DNA of 64,000 bases from contig NC_071392.1 in NCBI RefSeq assembly GCF_022682495.2, positions 102,042,896-102,106,895 of the forward strand. Reading direction: 5' to 3'. The notes under the pieces were generated by a model. It saw only the letters and a list, made by a program, of their open reading frames with translations, searched no databases and had not been told where the DNA came from. How positions within the stretch are numbered: position 1 is the first letter of the stretch; each line of letters begins with the position of its first letter. Shown here in pieces: positions 56,160 through 64,000 of this stretch. The translations under genes and the position numbers were made by a program. Source of the DNA: Desmodus rotundus (taxonomy: Eukaryota > Chordata > Mammalia > Chiroptera > Phyllostomidae).

Positions 56160-56310
56160 TGCAGCTTCTGATCCTGGGCAAGTTACTGACCATTCTGGAC
56201 CTACATCAGTTTCTTCATGGGACGTTAATAATTCTTGCCTCAGTAAAGTGCTGACCGAGGTCCCTGGCAATCACGACCATATCTAATAAATGTTAGCTTC
56301 TCCTGTGGTT
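56160..56310 (+). repeat. MIR SINE
   Basis: 'gatcctgggcaagttactga', 'catcagtttcttcatgggac' and 'ccctggcaatcacgaccata tctaataaatg' fit sense MIR. Confidence 0.75.
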
Positions 56311-56434
56311 GATATGCTGCCTATTAGGAGAGAGACCGTAATCTCAGGTGTGTTTTTGGGACTAATTCACAGATATAGACTGTAACAGGATCTGAAGAAC
56401 GACAACATAAGAGGGGGAGAGGATTTTCAAGGCC

Positions 56435-56545
56435 ACTGGAACAACTTTTGTATTTTACAGATGGGGAGATGGGACCTTAGAGGTGGTAAAGGGTTTGCTG
56501 AGTCTCCCAAACCATATCAGGACTCGAACTGACTCCCAGTGTGAT
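56435..56545 (-). repeat. MIR fragment (antisense)
   Basis: 'tgtattttacagatggggag' and 'tatcaggactcgaactgact' fit reverse MIR. Confidence 0.65.
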
Positions 56546-56586
56546 TACTAAACCAAGGGTTTTTATCAAATTGGCAGTGGGTGATG

Positions 56587-56645
56587 AGATGATGATGATG
56601 ATGATGATGATGATATGATGACGCCAGGATTTTTTTTTTTTTTTG
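56587..56645 (+). repeat. (ATG)n microsatellite and poly-T
   Basis: About nine ATG/GAT units from 56587, then 'atatgatgacgccagga' and a T run of about 14. His-rich and Ile-rich spurious minus frames come from it. Confidence 0.9.
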
Positions 56646-57330
56646 ATTGGGGATGAGGCAGAGAGATGCTTGTATATAAATAGAAAAAGCACACTCAACA
56701 TACTTATTGTTTTTATAATGCAGACTACAGTGAATAAGTTTAAAAAAAAAACTTGGCAGATGGGAATATACCAAAGATAGTGAGAAAGCATGATTGTAGG
56801 GGCATGTGTTGAAAACGGTTGAATTCCTTACTGTCTGCTCTCCTTGCAGACATGGGGTGAGGTGTTTTGTTGCCGGAACAGCCAGGTTGTGTGTGTCTTT
56901 GGGGGGAGCAGCAAGGTTAAGACAGGTACGAGGGGCACCGTAGCTCCTTAATCAGAGTGTGACAGGGTCATCACAGGACCAGGACAGCGAGGGTGGTTGT
57001 TTTCTACAGTAGATTTTATTTATTTTGGACCGTCATGTAAATGATGTAGTCAATGTATGAAATTTGGAACATACAGCAAGGTGTAAAGAAAAGAAAGACA
57101 GCTTCCAATCTCATAACCCCAAAACAATGAATTCACTATTAACATTTTGGTGCTCTTTCTTTCTTGGCGTGTGTAATTTTTCAAAAATATAATTGAGCTC
57201 CCATTACATATGGTTTTATATACTGAATTAAAATGTTAAAAGTGTATTCTACAGGCAAAATGACTTGTCAGGTTTTCAGCCTATAGGAAAATGTGGACTT
57301 TACCATATGCCATAGAAGAGCATTCTTTTA
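56646..57330. other. Intron sequence with possible old LINE fragment
   Basis: 57010-57280 ('gaattcactattaacatttt ggtgctctttc') resembles a mammalian LINE 3' fragment; the rest is unassigned. Confidence 0.4.
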
Positions 57331-57334
57331 TTCT

Positions 57335-57562
57335 TTAATTTTAAAAAAAGATTTTTTAAAGTTTATTTGTAGAGAGAAGGTCAGGGAGGAAGAAAGAGAG
57401 GGAGAGAGACATATGAGAGAGAACCATCGATGGGCCTCCCCTTGCACGTGTCCCTGCAACCCAGGAGCCGGCAGCCTAGGCATGTGCCCTGCCCTGAGTC
57501 CGACTGGTGACCCTTCTTTCCACGGGACGACGCCCAGCCAACTGAGCCACACCAGGCAGGGC
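57335..57562 (-). mobile_element. VES-type SINE (antisense)
   Basis: GA-rich part, 'ccctgccctgagtccgactg' and end 'ctgagccacaccaggcaggg'. Left flank agagcattctttt (from 57317) and right agaacattctttt (from 57565) differ by one base. Confidence 0.93.
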
Positions 57563-57966
57563 AGAGAACATTCTTTTGTGTGTGTTTTCTATGGCAGTAA
57601 CATCTAAAGCAGGCTGATGGTGCTGCACCTTCATTTTTATCAGGATGACTCGTATTCTCCCATCAATAGGTAGTCTCAGAAATAAAAATAATACGTTGTC
57701 TGATCCTCCAGGAAGTTTTGCCTGGTTCAGGAAGCTCTGAGATCAGTGTACAGGCATACTCTGCTAAACTAGGTTAAATGAACTGGTTGCCAGATAAAGC
57801 CAGGTGACTAGTTCACAGCAGAGAGAGCAGTTCATTCTTGGCAAGAAAAGAAAGATTCGGTTTGGTCATATGCAGAAAGGGAAAGCCAAATAGTCAAGGA
57901 ATACAAGTTATAGGTAAAATTAAAATCCAAGAGTGAGAATTCTTCATTATGTTTCTAAGATTAACT

Positions 57967-58194
57967 TCTTTTTTGTACCTGAGGATAAGTTTATTGATTT
58001 TAGAGAGACAGGAAGGGCGAGAGAGAGAGAGAAACATAGATGTGAGAGAGAACTGTCAATCTGTCGCCTCCCATAGGTTCCCCGACCGGAGACAGAACCC
58101 ACAGCCTAGGTATGTGCCCTGACCAGGAATCGAACCTGCAACCTTTTGATGCTTCAAGGGACAACACTCCAACCAATCTTAGCCTGGTGGGGGC
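57967..58194 (-). mobile_element. VES-type SINE (antisense), diverged
   Basis: 'ggataagtttattgatttta', GA repeats, 'ctgaccaggaatcgaacctg' and an eroded head 'cttagcctggtggggg'. Duplication taagattaact / taagattgact (57956-57966 and 58195-58205). Confidence 0.9.
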
Positions 58195-58229
58195 TAAGAT
58201 TGACTCTTTGCATCAGAGACTTAAAGACT

Positions 58230-58920
58230 GTTCAGAATGCAGTTCTGAAGAATAGTGGGTTAGACGTAACACTTGCTCTGGGAGGTGGGAATGAGCGTGG
58301 GGATTGACTGAGAAGGGGCTTGAGGAAACTTTCAGGGGTGATGGGAATGTTTCCTGTCTTGATAGGGATTTGGGTTACACAGGTACGTGAGTGCATTCGT
58401 CAGAACTCAGCAAATGTACACTTATTTTATGAAATCTTACACCAAAAAGTGAAAAATATGCAAATGTCGATCTCTTATTAATGATATTTATGCTGAAGTA
58501 TTTGGAGGGCAGTCAGCATACTGATCTCTAGAAAATACTTGGAAATGCCTGAAAAAAGTAAGATGAATTGGTGACTGGATGGATGGATGTATTTGTGATA
58601 AGAAACTTAAGAGTAGAAAAAGATGGTGAGTAGAGCCTGGGCTGGTGTGGCTTAGTGGATTGAGTGCGGGCCTGCGAACCCAAGGGTCGCTGATTAGATT
58701 TCCAGTCAGGGCACGTGCCTGAGTTGCGGCCCAGGTCCCCTGTGGGGGGCGCATGAGAGGCAACCACACATTGATGTTTCTTTCCCTCTCTCCCTCTTTC
58801 CCTTCCCCTCTGTCTAAAAATAAATAAATAAAATCCTAAAAAAAAAAAAGATGGTGAGTATATATGGGTGTTTACTAAAATTCTTTCAACTTTGTTGTGT
58901 GTTTGAAATTTTGTATAGTA
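58230..58920 (+). repeat. L1M 3' UTR, split by a VES SINE
   Basis: 'ttgactgagaaggggcttga ggaaactttcaggggtgatg ggaatgttt' and 'gtacacttattttatgaaat' lie left of the SINE; 'ttgtgtgtttgaaattttgt atagta' lies right of it. The order fits sense old L1. Confidence 0.8.
58633..58844 (+). mobile_element. VES-type SINE with long perfect TSD
   Basis: Head 'gcctgggctggtgtggctta', 'tagatttccagtcagggcac', tail 'taaaaataaataaataaaat c'. Duplication aaaaagatggtgagta at 58617-58632 and 58845-58860 is perfect over 16 bases. Confidence 0.98.
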
Positions 58921-59319
58921 AAACGTTGGTTAAGGGAATGTTGTAAATTGGCACCATTAAGGTTCTGGTTACAATCATCGGGCAGAAGTGGAGCCATTTT
59001 AAGCTGACACGGCCTCGATCGTTTGAACATTGAGATTGCTCGGGAGAGAGAGAGCTAAGAGCTCTTGGATTCTTCATCTTTGCTATGTTAAGGATCTCTC
59101 CGTGTCTTTCTCACTGAGTCAAAAGATAATTTTTCTGATTAGCGTACTGTCCCGGAAATAGCCAAGTGGCATAAACCTTGTGTTATTGCTGAAGAGGTAG
59201 CGCGGTGTTCATTTCTACATAGAAGGTCCGTGGATACACTCTTTTCCCAAGACACTTCCTAAGGCCGGCACTCAGTACAAGTCTGTGCGTGTCTGCTCGC
59301 CTCCCCTGTTCTCCGTCCT
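58921..59319. other. Intron sequence, no exon seen
   Basis: Nothing recognised. Confidence 0.4.
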
Positions 59320-60400
59320 TCAGCCTAGATATTTTCTGTTGTCTTGTCTTCTAGTTCACTAGTTCTCCTTTTTCGCTCTGTCTGCTCCAGTATTGAACCC
59401 ATCTATTAAAGGAACTTTGATTACTGTATTTCTCGGTACTAGAATTTTTAGTTGATACTTTTTTATATAGAGATTTCAATTTTATGGTGAAGTTTTCCAT
59501 TTTCTTCCCATCTTTTTTCTTTATTTTTCACTTTATTTTCTTGAATGTATTTATTGTTAAATCTCACGAGCGATAACTCCAGTATCTGATATTCCCTGTT
59601 GACCATTTCCTGTGGTCTGGTTCTTCTTTCGGTATTCAGCCATCTGGTTCTGTCTCGGCAGGCCTGGCAATATCGACTGAAAACTGGACGTCGTGTTTAA
59701 GAAGTTACAGTGGCCCTAGAGTATTTATCCTTCTCTAGGGAAGGCTCTGTCTGCTTGCCGGGCAGACAGGATGGGGACTGGTCCCATTTGCCCCATCAGG
59801 GATTGAGGTGACCAAAGCGAGGGTGTGGCTGTGGTAAGGACCCTTGGGGGTGGCCCTGTGGGAGTTCCAGCTGAGAACCTGAGGTGTTCCTCAAGACCCT
59901 TCTCCCATGGTGTGTCCTGGACTTGAACTTTGTCCCCTCGGCACTTGGGACGGATGGAAACTCTGCTGTGCCCTTCAGAGGCTTTCTGTTTGGTCTCCTA
60001 GCCTCCGGACCTGTGAAGGGGAACACTCTCTCAAATGTTTTCACCGGGATTCTGGCCCCTTAAGTTTTTTCTACTTTTGTTTCCTCAGACCTGAGATGCT
60101 GACAAAAATTCTGCTGGTTTCGCTGCCGTGGCTCTAGTCCTGTGCCCAGTGTTAGCCCGCTTCCTCAGCCTTGTTTTTGGTGCCCAGAATTGGCCTTGGG
60201 GGACAGACCAGCTGCAGCATGTTGGCTCACCCCCAAGGGGCTCATCTTCTCCAGGATTTTGTCTCCGCAAGTCTTGATTGCCTCAGCAGCTCTCCAAAGT
60301 CTTCAGACTTTTTTTTGTATTTTACCTGGCTTTTCTAGCTATTCTCTGAAGGATCCCTTGTCTACAGCAAGGTCCCCAGTCATAGTCAGAAGCAAAGCTG
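59320..60400 (-). repeat. L1M-like LINE sequence (antisense), diverged
   Basis: 'tttagttgatacttttttat', 'ctccagtatctgatattccc', 'gcaggcctggcaatatcgac tgaaaactggacg' and 'cgcaagtcttgattgcctca gcagctctcc' resemble reverse old L1. The right half is less certain. Frames up to 110 codons inside are not considered genes. Confidence 0.5.
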
Positions 60401-60647
60401 CTTTATGTAAATCTTGCTCATTGCTTTATTCCTTATGTCGTAGAAAAGATGTTAGTCTGTGCTCGGTGTGTTAAGGAAGACATGTCCAATTTAAAGGGCA
60501 TTGAAGACACATGTTTATTAGTCTAAAAGTAAACCAGCCAGTACAAACTTATTTACTTATACATTACTACTGTGCTTTTTGTTTGACAATATCAGTGGTT
60601 AATTTAAAAGTGTTAGTATAAAGAAGTTAAATGGCTTGTCTAAGGCA

Positions 60648-60870
60648 GAGTTTCTCAATCCCGGCACTAGTGATATTGTGGGCTGAATAATCTCTTTGTT
60701 GTCAGGGGCTGCCCTGTGCTTTGTAGGATGTTTAGCAGCATCCGTGGCCTTTTACCCAGCAGATCCCATGTCACCCCTCTCCCCCAGCTCGTGACAGCCA
60801 GAAATGCCTCCTGATATTGCCAGATGTCCTCTAGGGGGCAAAATGACCCCTGATTGTCAACCACTGGTCT
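60648..60870 (-). mobile_element. MER20-like hAT DNA transposon (antisense)
   Basis: 'cagagtttctcaatcccggc actagtgatattgtgggctg' through 'ggatgtttagcagcatccgt ggcc' to 'gacccctgattgtcaaccac tg' has both ends; it is the reverse of the copy at 8947. Confidence 0.85.
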
Positions 60871-61099
60871 AAGCGGAGGGGTCAGTTCTCCTAATTTGAT
60901 ACATATTGCCAGAGATGTAGAACTGAATTCCAAGTTACTCCAGTCATTGTCTTTCATCCTCTCCTGATTGCTGGATGGCAGGTTCAGGGCTCCCCAAATA
61001 GTTACAAGAGTAAGTGGAGTTTTTCACCATTAGCGTTCCTGTTGTGATTTGGGAGTGTAGGCCTAATGCTCAGTTGTTCTACGGTTGAGCAGACAGACT
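60871..61099. other. Intron sequence, no exon seen
   Basis: Nothing recognised. Confidence 0.4.
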
Positions 61100-61274
61100 C
61101 CTTTTAATTTTTTAATTTTTAAGTTTATTTTTGGGGAGAGGGGAAGGAGGGAGAAAGAGAGGCAGACATCAATGTGTGAGAGAAACCCAGGCGTGCGCCC
61201 TGACCCGGAATCAAACCCGCACCCTTTCAGTCGGCAGGAGGACACCCAACACACTGAGCTGCACCAGGCAGGGC
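61100..61274 (-). mobile_element. VES-type SINE (antisense) with internal deletion
   Basis: 'aatttttaagtttatttttg', GA-rich part, then a jump from 'gtgtgagagaaac' to 'ccaggcgtgcgccctgaccc', missing roughly 50-60 bases of the usual middle; end 'ctgagctgcaccaggcaggg'. Confidence 0.9.
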
Positions 61275-61814
61275 GAGAAGACTGACTGGGGGGTAGAAAC
61301 CGTTCCAGCCCGTGAGCGCACCCCCTTGGGCTTCTGCCGGGGGCCACTGTCGCAGCCTGCATTCATTGCGATCTGACCCGTGTGCAGTCTGGAGGTCGAC
61401 GGGCAGATTGACACAGAGAAACCCACTCTGAATTTTCAGGTAGGCAGGCCATAAAGGGATCCGAATTAGGGCTAACACTTGGGGTTAAAAGAGAAAAAGA
61501 CCAACCACTTAGAAGAACAATGACTTAGAAGGACCGTTTCTGAATGGTATGACACTGCCAAAAGTTATTTAAGCTGTTTGTTGCTCTTCCTCTTACTCTG
61601 CGGACATTTTCCTGTTTTCCAGATCATGCTGCTTCAATGCCAAGGCTCGTATTAATAATGCACGGCCTGTTGATGGTCCTCCCTTCCCATCATGCCTTTA
61701 GGTGCTGAGTCAGAGAAGATTGTTATAGCAGCAGCTCAGCACCGGTGAGGAGCTGCGGTGCTGAGATCCCCCTGTGGTGCTCCTGCTCTAGACCGGGGTT
61801 GGATTTTCTAAGCG
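61275..61814. other. Intron sequence, no exon seen
   Basis: Nothing recognised. Confidence 0.4.
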
Positions 61815-62330
61815 AGAAACTGATCTTCAACGAATGCTTATTGGGTTGCTACTGTATTCTAGGCACTGTTCTAGGTGCTGGATACACAACTAAAACGTAC
61901 AGAATTCTCTGCCCTTATGGAACTAATAATATTCTAGTGGGGGTCAAGTCAGACAAAAAGAGAATTATGTTTCATATTTGGCAATTAGTGCTAATGAGAA
62001 AGGTAAGCAGAGAGGGAGGAAAGTGTGGATAAGTGTTTTTTTTTGGTGAGCAGGGGTTGCAGCTTGAACTGCAGTGTGGTTAGGGAAGGTCTCCGCTGAA
62101 GTGACGACTGAAGAGAGACTTTCAGGAGTTGCACCGGCAAGCCTTTCAGTTGGAGGGTGGGATGGGGGGGAGGGCAGGGAAAGTTGCAGCCCAGCTGAGA
62201 GGGCAGACAGCAGAGAGGGCAGTGACCTTGAGGTGGGAGTTTGCCTGGTGTATCCCGGAACTGCCAGGAGGCTCTTGGGTCTGGAGCAGAGCCAGTGGGG
62301 CGGAGAGTAAAAAGAGGAGTGAGGATTGTA
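61815..62330 (-). repeat. L2 LINE (antisense), first part
   Basis: 'cgaatgcttattgggttgct actgtattctaggcactgtt ctaggtgctggatacac', 'gcccttatggaactaataat attctagtgggggtcaag' and 'ggttagggaaggtctccgct gaag' follow antisense L2. It seems to continue at 62960-63250. Confidence 0.8.
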
Positions 62331-62729
62331 GTGAAACGGACCATTCAGAAGGTACAGGCTTTGGCTGAGGACGTGCCTTCTGCCTCTGCCCTGATCATCA
62401 GAAGCCCTCAAAGAACCGCCACAAGACAGAAAGAAGCAAAAAGGAGAGTGTCACCATTGCCCGACAGATGCGGCACTGTGCTTTAGCTGGAGAACTCTCT
62501 GGAGCCAGTAGAGAGATCCTGGGACCGGCCCTGTCTGCGGGCTGCATTGTTGAGGGTCGCCACCTTTGTGATGTCATAGATGATGTCACCAGCGGTACAG
62601 TGGAGTGCCTGGCCAGTTAAGAACTGCACAGGAAAATATTTCAATGAAAGATCATTTGCAAACCCTCCCATACCACCCACCCCCCCCCAAACAAAAAGAG
62701 AGGTGAGGATGAGGTGCAAATCACTTAGA
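62331..62729. other. Intron sequence between L2 and hAT elements
   Basis: No exon. A C run lies at 62681-62688. The frame 62580-62969 (129 codons) crosses into the hAT element and is not considered coding. Confidence 0.4.
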
Positions 62730-62960
62730 GCAGGGATGGGCAGACTTCAGTGGCCACTTGTACATGTTTTAAGCTTTGCAGTCTGTAGCGAGCACTCCAC
62801 TCCGCTTGTAGTGCCTAAGTGGTCACAGACAACACTGTGCATGAACGAAGAGGTGTGGCAGTGCTCCAGTAATACTTCGTGTTACAAAACCAGGCAGTGG
62901 GCGGGGCCTGGCCCCCAGCAATTGCTGGCTTCTGGTTTGGAGCTTTGTGGGCCAGTGTCC
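62730..62960 (+). mobile_element. hAT-Charlie-type non-autonomous element
   Basis: 'cagggatgggcagacttcag', 'tttaagctttgcagtctgta', 'cacagacaacactgtgcatg aacgaagaggtgtggcagtg ctccagtaatac' fit a common mammalian hAT-derived repeat, lying inside or next to the L2. Confidence 0.65.
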
Positions 62961-63250
62961 GGAGTTTGACTTCTACTCTGAGTGCGATGAGGTTTTTGAA
63001 TAGAGAGGAGTGAGATCGTTTGACTTCTGCTTTAGAAGGCTGCCGCTGGCTGCCTGGTTTAGGAGACCGTCAAGGGCTGAGGGTGAGAGTAGAGTTACCC
63101 TTAACCAGGACAGGAAGACTACAGGTGGAGCAGGCTTGGGGGCCAGAGGGACTGCTGGGTGTTGAGGATGCAGCTGGTAATCGGACCAGCTGTTCAGGGT
63201 GAAAGTCAAGGCCGGGCGGACAAGTCTGGGAGTCCCAGCACATGTCTGGT
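62961..63250 (-). repeat. L2 LINE (antisense), second part
   Basis: 'gaatagagaggagtgagatc gtttgacttctgctttagaa ggctgccgctggctgcct' and 'aggaagactacaggtggagc' continue the antisense L2 order. Confidence 0.6.
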
Positions 63251-63344
63251 ATTTAAAGTCACGAGACCGAATGAGAGGGGAGAGAGTGGCTGCAGCTTCG
63301 TCTGGACCGTTCCAACACTTCGGGAGTGTTGGTGGTTTTGGCTC

Positions 63345-63510
63345 TTAAGTTCAGAACGTTTACTACTTTTAATTTTATTAAGTTATAATTCTGACTTCTG
63401 TATACATATAACATGAGATTTACCCCTGTAACCACTTCAAGTGTGCAGTCTGGTGGTGTTAAGTACACTCAGTGTCGTGCGACCGTCACCACTGTCCGTT
63501 TCCAGGGCTC
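63345..63510 (-). repeat. L1M LINE 3' fragment (antisense)
   Basis: 'taacatgagatttacccctg taaccacttcaagtgtgcag', 'ggtggtgttaagtacactca' and 'cgtgcgaccgtcaccactgt cc' fit reverse old L1. Confidence 0.75.
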
Positions 63511-64000
63511 ACGTCAGGGAGTGCGTGGAGGGAGAGCCCGGGAGTCACGCCCACGGAGAGCGCGGTGGACACGCGAACAGGGTGGTGTTTGTGTAACCAC
63601 CTTGCAGCCTCGTAGGCAAATCTCGGCAGAGTTCTTGACCGTGGTGGCAGAGAATGATGAAGGCTAGAATGAAAAATCCCACTTCAGGACTGGCAATTGC
63701 AAAAAGTAAAACCTTCGTCAAAAAATTTTTGAGAAGAAAATGAGAAGCAAGAGGTTATTTCCAAGACACAGCCCTGGTGTGGGTCCTTCCAGTAGGCCTT
63801 GCAGGTCATTTCCCATCACGCACTGAGTCACCCGAGCAGTGCTGAAAACGTCAGCTGTCATCAAAGTTGAAAAGGAAGACCACAGTATCCATTGTTCTTT
63901 CCTTTTGAGTTGTGATTAGCTTTGGGTCTTGGCCCTCGATTTTAAAATCTTTCTTTTTTATGTAATTAGCAGGCAAAGGATTACATTAATACATCAGGGA
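63511..64000. other. Intron sequence at the window end
   Basis: No exon 2 of B4GALT5 and no repeat recognised. Confidence 0.5.

Larger units (their letters stand above)
36642..64000 (+). other. B4GALT5: B4GALT5 intron 1 (continues beyond the window)
   Basis: Begins with the donor GTAGGA. No frame in the rest of the window encodes the expected exon 2 (stem region after APGI), so at least 27 kb of intron 1 is present; a very long first intron is also known for the human gene. Repeats inside the intron are listed separately. Confidence 0.85.

Noticed and set aside
37000..64000. B4GALT5 exon 2
   Set aside because: I looked for the stem-region sequence expected after APGI in the open frames of the plus strand and found none, so exon 2 must lie beyond the window.

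Overview
This window is mammalian genomic DNA, almost certainly from a bat. The main evidence is about fifteen copies of a tRNA-derived SINE of the chiropteran VES type. Each has a head close to CCTGGCTGGTGTGGCTCAGT, a B-box like GGTTTGATTCC, a CT-rich 3' part and a tail of AAATAAATAAA; several have clear target-site duplications. Older mammal-wide repeats (MIR, L2, L1M, MER20-like, Tigger-like) fill much of the rest. There is no sign of prokaryotic or viral gene organisation, and nearly all long open frames are chance or repeat-derived.

Only one protein-coding segment can be supported: the first coding exon of B4GALT5 (beta-1,4-galactosyltransferase 5, lactosylceramide synthase), 36527-36641 on the + strand. 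It gives 38 codons plus one base and ends at a GT splice donor. It sits in a CpG island (about 35990-37450) with a dense GC-box cluster and no TATA box. An upstream ATG at 36348 opens a reading frame that overlaps the main start. Exon 2 is not in the window.

Layout: 1-35990 is intergenic DNA upstream of B4GALT5, made of unique sequence and old repeats. It holds a candidate solo LTR with an internal tandem array (about 13650-14535), a decayed minisatellite split by a VES SINE (29440-30715), Tigger-type remnants (11508-11815, 31893-32225), a homopyrimidine tract (4515-4693) and a purine tract (6548-6662). 35990-37450 is the promoter and CpG island. 36642-64000 is B4GALT5 intron 1. Its first 6 kb has few repeats, and from 43 kb on it is rich in VES SINEs, including closely spaced inverted pairs. 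It also holds a palindromic MITE (41384-41567) and an hAT-type MITE (48450-48647).

I found no new multigene system. The most useful leads are the overlapping upstream ORF, the inverted SINE pairs in the intron, the two tandem arrays, and two CpG-bearing intronic spots (40860-41270 and 43700-43960) that could be regulatory. Repeat family names come from recalled consensus sequences, not a database search, and repeat edges are usually good only to tens of bases.
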